Assembly: GCA_014238125.1 (NCBI GenBank) | Contig: JABABS010000024.1 | Location: forward strand, 1 to 39,199 | Direction: 5' to 3' | DNA: 39,199 bases | From: Phycisphaerales bacterium | GTDB taxonomy: Bacteria; Planctomycetota; Phycisphaerae; Phycisphaerales; SM1A02 | Shown here: positions 31,354 through 39,124 of the stretch, piece after piece | Layout: each line of letters begins with the position of its first letter | How positions within the stretch are numbered: the stretch's first letter is position 1 | The notes under the pieces: generated by a model | Told to the model about the DNA's origin: nothing | Seen by the model: only the letters and a program-made list of their open reading frames with translations | Database searches by the model: none | Translations under genes and position numbers: made by a program

Positions 31354-32561
31354 GTTACTTCTCCTTCAAAGAGCGTGGCTAAACCTTGGCCAACACCTAC
31401 ACAAAGTGTAGCAATTCCACGACTCAATTTCATCCTATTTAATTCATGTATGAGAGTGACGGCGATTCTTGCACCGCTACACCCTAGTGGATGACCCATA
31501 GCGATTGCTCCCCCATTGACATTTACAATTGCGGGGTCTACCCTCATTTCTTGGATACACGCAAGTGATTGGGCGGCGAACGCTTCATTGAGTTCAACTA
31601 GATCAATGTCGTTGATAGTAAGCCCAACGCGTTTCAATACTTTTTCAGTTGCATGAATTGGTCCTGTTCCCATAATCGCAGGATCAACTCCACTAGCAGC
31701 ACATGGTCCAACGTACCCCATAATATGTAAACCGAGTTTTTTCGCAAGAGTTTCTTCAATCAAAACCATCGCTGCTGCGCCGTCATTTACACCGCTGCTG
31801 TTTCCGGGCGTAACAGATGCGCCTTTTTCTTTTGAAAATGCTGGGCGAAGGGTAGCGAGTTTTTCAAGTGCAACCTCAGGTCTTGGATGTTCGTCTGTAT
31901 CAACTATGATTGGATCACCTTTACGTTGCGGTATTGTGATCGGAATAATTTCATCATCCCACTTGCCAGCATCTTTTGCAGCCTTCCATTTTTGTTGGCT
32001 GTTCCATGCAAAGGCGTCTTGGTCCTCACGAGAAATATTCCATTGGTTTGCTACATTCTCAGCAGTTTCGCCCATAGAGTAAGGGTGATACATTTCGGAA
32101 AGTTTTGGGTTGGTAAAGCGCCAACCAATTGTTGTGTCATGCATTTGAAATCGTCGATCAAAAGCAGTTTGACCCTTTGCCATGACAAAAGGCGCTCGGC
32201 TCATAGACTCCACGCCGCCGGCGACAATGACATCACCACAATTTCCTTCGATCATTCTTGCAGCTACGTTGATTGCTTCTAAACCTGAAGCGCAAAGTCG
32301 ATTGACTGTTGATCCAGGAACAGATTGTGGAAGTCCTGCGAGTAGGGCGGCCATTCTTGCAACGTTTCGGTTGTCTTCGCCTGCTTGGTTTGCAGCTCCG
32401 AGGTACACATCATCGATGGTATTTGGATCAACACCAGATTTTGCAACTGCTTCTTTGATGGCAATGGCTGCAAGATCATCGGGGCGAATGGAACTTAGTG
32501 CGCCGCCGTAACGCCCAATTGGGGTACGGACGGCAGCTACGATTGCTGCTCGTCTATTCAT
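31350..32561 (-). CDS. paaJ: 3-oxoadipyl-CoA thiolase PaaJ
   Basis: A 403-aa thiolase. The nucleophile is in NRLCASGLEA (Cys90). GGAIAMGHPLGCSGAR supplies the catalytic His and CVGVGQG the second Cys. The sequence is of the PaaJ/PcaF type, cleaving 3-oxoadipyl-CoA to succinyl-CoA and acetyl-CoA and, earlier in the pathway, 3-oxo-5,6-dehydrosuberyl-CoA. It starts 18 bases after the paaH stop and overlaps paaA by 4 bases. Confidence 0.92.
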   Translation of the reverse strand: MNRRAAIVAAVRTPIGRYGGALSSIRPDDLAAIAIKEAVAKSGVDPNTIDDVYLGAANQAGEDNRNVARMAALLAGLPQSVPGSTVNRLCASGLEAINVAARMIEGNCGDVIVAGGVESMSRAPFVMAKGQTAFDRRFQMHDTTIGWRFTNPKLSEMYHPYSMGETAENVANQWNISREDQDAFAWNSQQKWKAAKDAGKWDDEIIPITIPQRKGDPIIVDTDEHPRPEVALEKLATLRPAFSKEKGASVTPGNSSGVNDGAAAMVLIEETLAKKLGLHIMGYVGPCAASGVDPAIMGTGPIHATEKVLKRVGLTINDIDLVELNEAFAAQSLACIQEMRVDPAIVNVNGGAIAMGHPLGCSGARIAVTLIHELNRMKLSRGIATLCVGVGQGLATLFEGEVT

Positions 32562-32579
32562 ATTGAGTATTGTATCGTG

Positions 32580-33812
32580 TTAGTTCGCAGAGACTGTGCC
32601 AAAGGGGGGTGTTGCGAATCGGTTATCTGCGACAGTTTCGTTCAAAGCAGAGAGCAGACGGTGGACTTTTTCGATGCCTACTTTTTCAGCCCATTCAAGG
32701 GGACCTTGTGGGTAATTTGTGCCCATTTTCATAGCAGTATCAATGTCTTCTGAAGAAGCAACATGTTCGGTGGTTGCCCACATCGCTTCATTCATGATGC
32801 CACCAAGGACACGTGCGAAGATGTACTTTTCTAAGATCGATCCAGAAGTGCAACATGCTTCCAAACAAAAGTCGTTAATTGCGTTTGTAAGGTTCTCTGA
32901 AATTTCTAATTCTTCTGATTCTACAAACACGGCGGGGACAATATTGTCTTTGTCATCGTGTGCATAGGCGCCACAACCAGATTTTCGTCCAAAGTTGCCT
33001 CGCTCGACGAGCGACTCTTGTTTAGCACTTGGTGCAAGGCGACTTGGCTTCCCGAGTCGCTGCCACACGCTGCGTGTTGTCGCCACGTTTATGTCTTGTC
33101 CAATTAAATCGGTCAGCATAAAGGGACCCATTTTGAATTCACCAAGAGATTGCATCGCTTTGTCAATTTGATCTACTGTTGCAATTCCATCTTCGATAAT
33201 TCGCCATGATTCTAAGTAGTAAGGCCTTGCAACTCTGTTTACTATAAAGCCAGGGGTATCCGAAACTTGTACAACAATTTTCCCCCACGCTTCTGCGAGC
33301 AATGTTGCACGTTGAACTGCAGATTCAGAAGATTTTTCACCACGAATAATTTCAACTAGGGGCATGATTGGTGCTGGGTTGAAAAAGTGCATTCCAACAA
33401 CTCGCTTAGCAAAACCACACGATTCACCAAGGTCAGTTACTGAAAGAGAGGAAGTATTAGTTGCGATGATGGCATCTTTTGCAACTGCACCAACCTGTTT
33501 AAGTACTTTAGTTTTAATATCGAAGTCTTCAACGATAGCTTCGATAATCAAATCGCAATTTGAGAGGTCATCCAATGAAACTGATGTCGATATTCTTTCT
33601 TGACAATCAGTCGCTTCTTCTTGCGTGATCCGCTTTTTTTCTACAAGTCGGATAAACCGTTTTGTAATGCTTTCTTTTGCTAGATCGACGAGTGTTTGTT
33701 CAATGTCGTAAAGAACAACAGGCCATCCTGCTCCAGCAGCAGCTTGCGCAATACCAACACCCATTGTTCCGGCGCCAACAACACCAATTGAATTTTGTGC
33801 ATGTTTAGTCAT
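32580..33812 (-). CDS. paaH: 3-hydroxyadipyl-CoA dehydrogenase PaaH
   Basis: A 410-aa 3-hydroxyacyl-CoA dehydrogenase. IGVVGAGTMGVGIAQAAA is the NAD Rossmann motif. IIATNTSSLSVTDLG and VGMHFFNPAPIMPLVEIIRG carry the catalytic Ser and His. Two C-terminal HCDH modules follow (GFIVNRVARPYYLESWRI and ARVLGGIMNEAMW). It oxidises 3-hydroxyadipyl-CoA for the thiolase encoded next. It is somewhat shorter than E. coli PaaH (475 aa). It lies 38 bases downstream of paaG, the longest gap in this part of the array. Confidence 0.92.
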   Translation of the reverse strand: MTKHAQNSIGVVGAGTMGVGIAQAAAGAGWPVVLYDIEQTLVDLAKESITKRFIRLVEKKRITQEEATDCQERISTSVSLDDLSNCDLIIEAIVEDFDIKTKVLKQVGAVAKDAIIATNTSSLSVTDLGESCGFAKRVVGMHFFNPAPIMPLVEIIRGEKSSESAVQRATLLAEAWGKIVVQVSDTPGFIVNRVARPYYLESWRIIEDGIATVDQIDKAMQSLGEFKMGPFMLTDLIGQDINVATTRSVWQRLGKPSRLAPSAKQESLVERGNFGRKSGCGAYAHDDKDNIVPAVFVESEELEISENLTNAINDFCLEACCTSGSILEKYIFARVLGGIMNEAMWATTEHVASSEDIDTAMKMGTNYPQGPLEWAEKVGIEKVHRLLSALNETVADNRFATPPFGTVSAN

Positions 33813-33850
33813 TGTGTACTACATCATACGCAAAGAAGCCACAAATGTAC

Positions 33851-34657
33851 TCATTCATGCGTGAAGTTTGGCTTTCTCTTTTCAATAAAGGCGACTACGC
33901 CCTCAAAATGGTCGTGAGTTCGCCCGGCGGTTTCTTGGGCGAAAGATTCTTGAGCGAGTTGTTCTTTAAAATCATTTTCAAATGATTGGTTTAATAATCG
34001 TTTTGTCAATGAAATTGCTTTCGCAGGAAGGGACGCAAGGCGGTGTGCTAACTTTTGTGTTGCAATACCAAGTTCATCTGCAGGAACAACTTGGTTCACA
34101 AGACCAATTGCTAGCGCTTCTTCCGCTTTGACAGGTCTGCCCGTACAACACAACTCCATTGCTCTGCCGAAACCGACGAGTCGTGGCAATGTCCATGTAC
34201 TCCCTGAGTCTGGGATCAAGCCAACATTGACAAAGACTTCGATGAATGATGCATGTTCACTTGCAATTCGCATATCGCATGCAAGTGCCAGTGAACAACC
34301 CGCGCCTGCTGCAACACCGTTGACCGAAGCAATGACAGGCTTTTCCATAGTGTGAATGCATTTCATAATTGGATCGTATCTTTTCATTAAATCCTCACCG
34401 AGGTGAGGTTCGTGTCCCGGAACGTACTTCGCCTTCAAATCCGCAAGGTCTTGGCCCGAACTGAATGCTCTACCACTTCCTGTAATGACGACAACTCGGA
34501 CGTCTTTGTCTCTTGATGCATCTTTGAGTGCTTTTGCGAGTTCAGTTGTGAGTGTATTGTCAAAAGCATTAAGCACATCCGCTCGTTGCATTGTGACAGT
34601 ACAAACACCATTTGTGAGTGTTACATCAATTGTTTCAAAAGTTGTTGCGGTTGACAT
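33851..34657 (-). CDS. paaG: Epoxide isomerase PaaG (crotonase family)
   Basis: A 268-aa crotonase. SGRAFSSGQDLADL is the first oxyanion segment, NGVAAGAGCSLALACD the second, and GLIPDSGSTWTLPRLVG places an Asp where hydratases have Glu, the PaaG signature. It converts the ring epoxide of phenylacetyl-CoA to the seven-membered oxepin-CoA and also isomerises the later dehydroadipyl double bond. It lies 2 bases after the paaF stop. Confidence 0.9.
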   Translation of the reverse strand: MSTATTFETIDVTLTNGVCTVTMQRADVLNAFDNTLTTELAKALKDASRDKDVRVVVITGSGRAFSSGQDLADLKAKYVPGHEPHLGEDLMKRYDPIMKCIHTMEKPVIASVNGVAAGAGCSLALACDMRIASEHASFIEVFVNVGLIPDSGSTWTLPRLVGFGRAMELCCTGRPVKAEEALAIGLVNQVVPADELGIATQKLAHRLASLPAKAISLTKRLLNQSFENDFKEQLAQESFAQETAGRTHDHFEGVVAFIEKRKPNFTHE

Positions 34658-34659
34658 TA

Positions 34660-35433
34660 TTATGTTCCAGTGAAGTTTGGTTTGCGTTTTTCAGCGAAGG
34701 CAGTCATGCCTTCGGTTTGATCATTTGTGCTGAAGAGTTCATAAAAAAGTGCGCGCTCTTCAGAAAGAGCTTGAGAGAGAGGCAACTCTTGCGAATTGAG
34801 AATAGATGCTTTTGCCGCGCGGAGGGCAATTGGACCTTTAGTTGCAACTTGTGCTGCAACTTCCAATGCTGATTCAAACCAATGTTCCTTTGGAACAATG
34901 CGGCTGATCAATCCGTACGAAAGCGCTTCTTTTGCGGAGAGAAAACGACCGCTAAGGACGACATCCATCGCTGTTGCTTTGCCAACTGCGCGAGTGAACC
35001 GTTGCGTTCCGCCCGCGCCAGGAATAATGCCAAGGTTGATTTCGGGCTGACCAAAGAGCGCATTTTCAGAAGCGATAATAATGTCACAATGCATCATGAG
35101 TTCGCAACCTCCGCCAAGAGCGAATCCGCTCACAGCAGCGACGATAGGTTTTTTAATTGCTTTAATTTGTTCCCAAATTGCAAATTGGTTTCGCTTTCGC
35201 ATTTCATCAGAAGACGCGGTAGCCATGTCGCCGATGTCAGCGCCAGCAGCCCAAGCGCGTTCGCTACCGGATAAAAGAATGACGTGGATATTGTCATCAC
35301 TATCGTACTGTTTCATCATCGTTGCGAGATCCTTCATAAGCGGAAGGCTCAGTGCGTTGAGTACTTTTGGTCTGTTAATTCGAATGATTGCGACGTTACC
35401 GTCTACTTCATGGAGTAAATGTTGTTCGGACAT
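34660..35433 (-). CDS. paaF: 2,3-dehydroadipyl-CoA hydratase PaaF
   Basis: A 257-aa crotonase with the two hydratase Glu residues present in GGGCELMMHCD and PEINLGIIPGAGGTQR. AWAAGADIGDMA forms the oxyanion loop. It hydrates 2,3-dehydroadipyl-CoA to 3-hydroxyadipyl-CoA. It starts 19 bases after the thioesterase stop. PaaF and PaaG are adjacent but clearly differ at the catalytic Glu/Asp, so they are not recent duplicates. Confidence 0.9.
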   Translation of the reverse strand: MSEQHLLHEVDGNVAIIRINRPKVLNALSLPLMKDLATMMKQYDSDDNIHVILLSGSERAWAAGADIGDMATASSDEMRKRNQFAIWEQIKAIKKPIVAAVSGFALGGGCELMMHCDIIIASENALFGQPEINLGIIPGAGGTQRFTRAVGKATAMDVVLSGRFLSAKEALSYGLISRIVPKEHWFESALEVAAQVATKGPIALRAAKASILNSQELPLSQALSEERALFYELFSTNDQTEGMTAFAEKRKPNFTGT

Positions 35434-35452
35434 TGCACTATCGTATCGGGGA

Positions 35453-35848
35453 TCAAAAGTCCGCGTTTGCTATGATTTGATCGATCTTTTCTTTTGGAAA
35501 AACACGTTGAATTTGGTCGCCAGTCGCGACAATTCGAGACATAGTGGTAGCCACAATCTCGCAAACGACTTTATTTTTGGATGTTTCGGTGACAGTGGCA
35601 GTGACTTCTACCGAACTTCCAAGGTTCGCGGGGCTTTTGTGATTGATCGAAACCCTTGAGCCAATGCCTTCTTCACCCTCTTCTAGGTGGGGGACAAGCA
35701 CGTACCGTGAGGCTAGTTCAAATTGATGTGCCAAGTCCCAGGTTGAACAAACAGGGTGGATGATCTTGCCTTCGAACACGGGCTGCATCTGTTCGCTAAC
35801 TGTAAATGAAATAGTTGCGGTATTACCGACTTTCATAGATGGTTTCAT
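35453..35848 (-). CDS. FlK-like hot-dog thioesterase
   Basis: A 131-aa hot-dog protein. MKPSMKVGNTATISFTVSEQM, IHPVCSTWDLAHQFELASR and EEGIGSRVSINHKSPANLG match the fluoroacetyl-CoA-thioesterase-like family. The same job as PaaI, clearing stalled CoA esters, is likely, although classical PaaI belongs to another subgroup. AGGCAGGA 8 bases upstream supports ATG 35848. It is the first gene of the minus-strand array, and its upstream gap of 53 bases is shared with the divergent acyl-CoA dehydrogenase. Confidence 0.8.
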   Translation of the reverse strand: MKPSMKVGNTATISFTVSEQMQPVFEGKIIHPVCSTWDLAHQFELASRYVLVPHLEEGEEGIGSRVSINHKSPANLGSSVEVTATVTETSKNKVVCEIVATTMSRIVATGDQIQRVFPKEKIDQIIANADF

Positions 35849-35901
35849 GGTTCAATCCTGCCTTACAATGGTAGATGATACAAAGAAGGATCTATCACAC
35901 A

Positions 35902-37053
35902 ATGAGCAAACATGAACCCAACCCAGTAGATTTTTGCAATGTTTCTTCTCTTCTTTCAGATGACGAGAGGAAGTTACAGCAAAAAATGTCAGTGTTTGTG
36001 AATGAGAAAGTGATTCCAATTGCAGGTTCGTCGTTTGATTCAGGAGTTTTTCCAATTGAACTTGTCGGTCCTTTAGCTGAATTGGGTGTTCTTGGGTGTA
36101 AAGGATTAAATAGTGTTTCGTATGGGTTGATATGCCAAGAACTTGAACGTGGTGATACAGGTATTCGCACTTTTGTATCTGTGCAAAGTTCTTTGGTGAT
36201 GCAACCAATAGTTGATTTTGGTAGCGAAGCGCAACAAAAAAAGTGGTTGCCATTGCTTGCAACTGGTAAGTTGATCGGCTGCTTTGCACTGACTGAAGAG
36301 CAGGGTGGTTCTGACCTTGCGAACATGCAGACAAAAGCTGTAAAAGATGGCGATGATTGGATCATTACTGGGAAAAAAGTGTGGATTACAAATGGGTCAA
36401 TTGCGGACGTTGCGATTGTGTGGGCAATGACTGACGATGGCTGCCGAGCATTTCTTGTGGAAAAAGGCACAGAGGGCTTTTCCACAAGTGATATAGAACG
36501 AAAATATTCTCTTCGCGCTTCCGTCACTTCAAACTTGATCTTCAATGATGTTCGAGTGAAAGGGGAAAACATACTCCCAAACATCCAGGGATTGGCAGGA
36601 CCGCTTCGCTGTTTAACTAATGCTAGGTATGGCATTGCTTGGGGAGCAGTTGGCGCAGCGATCGCATGCTTCGAAGAGGTGCTGGCGTATACAAAATCGA
36701 GAAAACTTTTTGGCAAACCACTTGCCGCAACACAGTCAATACAAATACGACTTGCGGAAATGAGCCGAAAAATTTCGACCGCGCAATTGCTTGTTTTACA
36801 TCTTGGCAGAATGAAAGATGCTGGCAATTTGCATCATTCTCAAATTTCTATGGCGAAGTGGAATAATGTTCGTGTTGCCCTTGATATTGCCCGTGATGCG
36901 AGGGACATGCTTGGTGCTAATGGTGTGAGTAGTGAATATTGCACTATCCGTCACATGTTGAATCTTGAAACCGTGATTACCTACGAAGGCACTGAAACTG
37001 TCCACCAACTTGTCGTTGGACGTGAACTCACTGGATTCAACGCATTCTCATAA
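35902..37053 (+). CDS. Glutaryl-CoA-dehydrogenase-like acyl-CoA dehydrogenase
   Basis: A 383-aa acyl-CoA dehydrogenase. GDTGIRTFVSVQSSLVM contains the Arg (about 89) that binds the distal carboxylate in glutaryl-CoA dehydrogenases. GCFALTEEQGGSD and WITNG are FAD segments. YEGTETVHQLVVGRELTG holds the catalytic Glu (about 362). A dicarboxylyl-CoA substrate is likely: glutaryl-CoA from lysine or tryptophan, or a C6 intermediate near the paa pathway. ATG 35902 has AAGGA 11 bases upstream. It diverges from the thioesterase gene and may share regulation with it. Confidence 0.87.
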   Translation: MSKHEPNPVDFCNVSSLLSDDERKLQQKMSVFVNEKVIPIAGSSFDSGVFPIELVGPLAELGVLGCKGLNSVSYGLICQELERGDTGIRTFVSVQSSLVMQPIVDFGSEAQQKKWLPLLATGKLIGCFALTEEQGGSDLANMQTKAVKDGDDWIITGKKVWITNGSIADVAIVWAMTDDGCRAFLVEKGTEGFSTSDIERKYSLRASVTSNLIFNDVRVKGENILPNIQGLAGPLRCLTNARYGIAWGAVGAAIACFEEVLAYTKSRKLFGKPLAATQSIQIRLAEMSRKISTAQLLVLHLGRMKDAGNLHHSQISMAKWNNVRVALDIARDARDMLGANGVSSEYCTIRHMLNLETVITYEGTETVHQLVVGRELTGFNAFS

Positions 37054-37073
37054 ACTACCCAGTAGGTAGTTTA
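37051..37073. terminator. Palindromic intergenic element C at a convergent junction
   Basis: TAAACTACC (37051-37059) and GGTAGTTTA (37065-37073) form a perfect 9-bp stem with a 5-nt loop. The first three bases are the stop codon of the acyl-CoA dehydrogenase gene. It shares its outer TAAAC/GTTTA and GGTAG core with elements A and B. Confidence 0.6.
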
Positions 37074-37092
37074 ATTTTAATAATCAGATTTT

Positions 37093-37136
37093 AAAAAAGA
37101 ACACCGCCGCAGTCTTGACTGCGGCGGTGCGTTTTT
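37093..37136. terminator. Strong bidirectional intrinsic terminator
   Basis: A perfect 12-bp GC-rich stem (37102-37113 with 37118-37129) with a 4-nt loop. T5 follows on the plus strand, and six A precede it, giving T6 on the minus strand. It serves both the acyl-CoA dehydrogenase gene and the convergent PEP-CTERM-like gene. Confidence 0.92.
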
Positions 37137-37147
37137 GCATCGAAATG

Positions 37148-37169
37148 CTTCAGTGCAAAAGCACTGAGG
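37148..37169. other. Extra hairpin after the PEP-CTERM-like gene
   Basis: A 9-bp stem with one wobble (37148-37156 with 37161-37169) and an AAAA loop lies 13 bases after the minus-strand stop. It is probably part of the mRNA 3' end ahead of the main terminator. Confidence 0.5.
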
Positions 37170-37182
37170 TGTCATCTACGAA

Positions 37183-37824
37183 TTAACGTCGACGACGGCG
37201 TCCAGCTAAACCAGCGAGACCGAGGAGTGCCATAGCACCTGGAGCAGGTACCCATGTTACGCCTAGTTCTTGCCATGTGTTGCCATCAGCATCTTTACCT
37301 TGGAAACTTACTTGACCGATAAGGCCAGAGCCGCCTACCATTGTAAATTGGCCGATGAATACCATGCCGTTAACTTCTGCACCTTGTGCATCAACAGGTG
37401 TTACGAACCATGAACCGTTATCGGTTGCAAGTTCGCCGCCACCCTCAAAGCTCGTCCAGGCGATACCAATGTCCAAAAGGTTATTGTTCGCACCTGAATA
37501 TAACTCGCCAATTGATACATATGAATCCCATTCTAGCGATGGTGCTAGAGGGAAAAATGCACTATTGATACTTTGGGAAGTTGGTCCACCAAGAGCGTTT
37601 TGGTAGAAACTACCACCGTCAACACTGATAGACAGTGCACTTGCCGAGTTGCCAAAGACAGCATCGATTCTAGTACCGGAATCAATGTTCGCGTACAAAC
37701 GTACGGTTTCACCGTAACCCATATCGCCCATGGATTCGATAGTGAATCCTTGGAACGGAGTCGCTTGAGCAGAAGTTGCGAGTGCAATCGCACCTAATGC
37801 TCCCATTGTGATTGTTGTTTTCAT
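37183..37824 (-). CDS. PEP-CTERM-like secreted protein, paralog 1
   Basis: A 213-aa protein. A signal peptide (KTTITMGALGAIALATSAQA) precedes a beta-rich domain (about 22-185) with FQGFTIESMGDMGYGETVRLY, FFPLAPSLEWDSYVSIG and FEGGGELATDNGSWFVTP. The C-terminus VPAPGAMALLGLAGLAGRRRRR is the planctomycete PEP-CTERM-like anchor. Function unknown; such proteins are probably displayed or released in the extracellular matrix. SD sequence GAAGGAG lies about 10 bases upstream of ATG 37824. A 116-base leader with hairpins precedes it. The closest relative is the adjacent paralog at 38195. Confidence 0.85.
   Translation of the reverse strand: MKTTITMGALGAIALATSAQATPFQGFTIESMGDMGYGETVRLYANIDSGTRIDAVFGNSASALSISVDGGSFYQNALGGPTSQSINSAFFPLAPSLEWDSYVSIGELYSGANNNLLDIGIAWTSFEGGGELATDNGSWFVTPVDAQGAEVNGMVFIGQFTMVGGSGLIGQVSFQGKDADGNTWQELGVTWVPAPGAMALLGLAGLAGRRRRR
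37390..37449. repeat. 60-bp block identical to 38423-38482
   Basis: The two PEP-CTERM-like genes are identical over these 60 bases, including synonymous positions, while flanking sequence differs. This indicates recent duplication or gene conversion. Confidence 0.85.
37517..37578. repeat. 62-bp block identical to 38562-38623
   Basis: A second fully identical stretch between the paralogs, ending at an A/T difference (37579 versus 38624). It encodes the FFPLAPSLEWDSYV region. Confidence 0.85.
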
Positions 37825-37940
37825 AACAATAATCTCCTTCTCCCGAGTGTTACTCGGGTAAAACTAATAAATCCTTTGGCGCTTTAACACGCCGCAGGTT
37901 CAATTTTCCGTGCCTTCTCCTTCGATCTAGCACTGCTTCC
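37825..37940 (-). ncRNA. Candidate structured mRNA leader of paralog 1
   Basis: Read on the minus strand the leader would start GGAAGCAG at 37940, 6 bases after the -10. It contains AACCT (37896-37900), a GGCG/CGCC hairpin (37878-37893) and a strong 7-bp hairpin CCCGAGT-aac-ACTCGGG (37842-37858) directly before the SD (37834-37839). The same order and spacing are seen at paralog 2. It may be a regulatory RNA or an mRNA-stabilising leader; I recognise no known riboswitch. Confidence 0.45.
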
Positions 37941-37946
37941 AAATGT

Positions 37947-37974
37947 AGCATATCACTATTTCAATATGAATCAA
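37947..37974 (-). promoter_or_regulatory. Candidate promoter of paralog 1
   Basis: On the minus strand TTGATT (37969-37974), a 16-bp spacer and TATGCT (37947-37952) lie 6 bases before GGAAGCAG. The matching arrangement at paralog 2 raises confidence. The rest of the gap, to about 38100, shows nothing I can name. Confidence 0.5.
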
Positions 37975-38115
37975 GGAGAAATGGGAGTATTAATGGGAGA
38001 ATTTCCGATTTTGTACAAAATTATCGGACGTATTAATGTGCTCATCACCGCTTATAGCAATCATGGGGCGATAAGTATAAAAATTGTATCTTATTAAAGT
38101 ATCTGGTGGTAGAGC

Positions 38116-38148
38116 AAAAAAACACAGCCACGATCTCTCGCGGCTGTG
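38116..38148 (-). terminator. Intrinsic terminator of paralog 2
   Basis: A 7-bp stem CACAGCC/GGCTGTG (38123-38129 with 38142-38148), extended by 3 bp after one mismatch, is followed on the minus strand by seven T (38116-38122). It lies 47 bases after the stop of paralog 2 and separates it from paralog 1's promoter. Confidence 0.85.
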
Positions 38149-38194
38149 CAAATCCCTGAATTATTTTTGCTTGAATCCTGGAATCAGGAAACTA

Positions 38195-38878
38195 TTATTT
38201 TCTTCGTCGACGGCTGCAAACACCAGCGAGGCCAAGAAGTGCAATTGCACCGGGTGCTGGAACAGCGGCCCATGTTTCGCCGATTGCTTGGAATGTTACG
38301 CCCCCTGCGTCTTTACCTTGAATACTGATTTGTCCAAGAAGGTCAGCATATCCGTCACCAGTCCCACCCACAACGGTGAATTGGCCGACAAATACACGCC
38401 CGCCAAGTTCTTCACCTTGTGGATCAACAGGTGTTACGAACCATGAACCGTTATCGGTTGCAAGTTCGCCGCCACCCTCAAATGATGACCAGTCGATACC
38501 AATGTCCAAAAGGTTATTGCTACCAAATGGAGCGCCGTTTGTGTATAACGCGCCAATTGACACATATGAATCCCATTCTAGCGATGGTGCTAGAGGGAAA
38601 AATGCACTATTGATACTTTGGGATGTTGGTCCACCAAACGCAGTGTGTTGGTAGAAACTCATGCCATCAGCAGTGCTGATTGATAACTCGGCAGCTCCGT
38701 TGCCAAAAATAGCATCAACACGAGTGCCAGCATCCATGTCCACGTACATACGGTAGGTTTCACCGTTGCCCATGTCACCAAGTGAGTCAATACTGATTCC
38801 TTGGTAAGGGCTTGCTTGTGCTACACCTGCAAGTAGAAGGCTAAATGCAGCTCCTAATACAACGTTAGTTGTTTTCAT
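38195..38878 (-). CDS. PEP-CTERM-like secreted protein, paralog 2
   Basis: A 227-aa protein with a signal peptide (KTTNVVLGAAFSLLLAGVAQA), a beta-rich domain sharing most motifs with paralog 1 (YQGISIDSLGDMGNGETYRMY, FFPLAPSLEWDSYVSIG, FEGGGELATDNGSWFVTP) and the anchor VPAPGAIALLGLAGVCSRRRR. Small insertions (for example YTNGAPFGS) distinguish it. Function unknown. AAAGGAGA about 6 bases before ATG 38878 is a strong ribosome site, which fixes the start; the frame runs upstream to 38941 but crosses the leader hairpins. It has its own promoter and terminator, so the paralogs are separate transcription units. Confidence 0.85.
   Translation of the reverse strand: MKTTNVVLGAAFSLLLAGVAQASPYQGISIDSLGDMGNGETYRMYVDMDAGTRVDAIFGNGAAELSISTADGMSFYQHTAFGGPTSQSINSAFFPLAPSLEWDSYVSIGALYTNGAPFGSNNLLDIGIDWSSFEGGGELATDNGSWFVTPVDPQGEELGGRVFVGQFTVVGGTGDGYADLLGQISIQGKDAGGVTFQAIGETWAAVPAPGAIALLGLAGVCSRRRRK
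38423..38482. repeat. 60-bp block identical to 37390-37449
   Basis: Partner copy in paralog 2 of the 60-base identical segment in paralog 1. Confidence 0.85.
38562..38623. repeat. 62-bp block identical to 37517-37578
   Basis: Partner copy in paralog 2 of the 62-base identical segment in paralog 1. Confidence 0.85.
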
Positions 38879-38992
38879 TTCTAATCTCCTTTTCTCCGCT
38901 TGTAACGGAGAAGTACATAATTCTATGGCACCATGTGCCACCGAGGTTTAAGTCCTCATACGAGAGTGAACTGTTCACCCATCGCTGCTTCC
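38879..38992 (-). ncRNA. Candidate structured mRNA leader of paralog 2
   Basis: On the minus strand it begins GGAAGCAG (5' G at 38992). It contains GTGAAC-a-GTTCAC, a GAGG/CCTC stem with AACCT (38944-38948), the perfect hairpin TGGCAC-atg-GTGCCA (38926-38940) and TTCTCCG-ttacaag-CGGAGAA (38892-38912), then the SD. Length (114) and element order match paralog 1, though hairpin sequences differ, as expected for conserved structure. Confidence 0.45.
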
Positions 38993-38998
38993 GATGAA

Positions 38999-39026
38999 AA
39001 AGTACACCCCAAAATGGATTATGCAA
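38999..39026 (-). promoter_or_regulatory. Candidate promoter of paralog 2
   Basis: On the minus strand TTGCAT (39021-39026), a 16-bp spacer and TACTTT (38999-39004) lie 6 bases before GGAAGCAG, the same geometry as paralog 1. Confidence 0.45.
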
Positions 39027-39124
39027 ATGTGTAGAGTTGGTTTTAGCAGGTTTTTTGTGAGTTTTTGAGTTAACGGACTATGACCGCACTCACGCTCAAT
39101 ATGCGTGTTGTAGATGGGTAACTT

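Noticed and set aside
35895-36827. 310-codon open frame opposite the acyl-CoA dehydrogenase gene
   Set aside because: It is fully antisense to a gene with intact catalytic motifs, and its translation has no recognisable domain and atypical composition.
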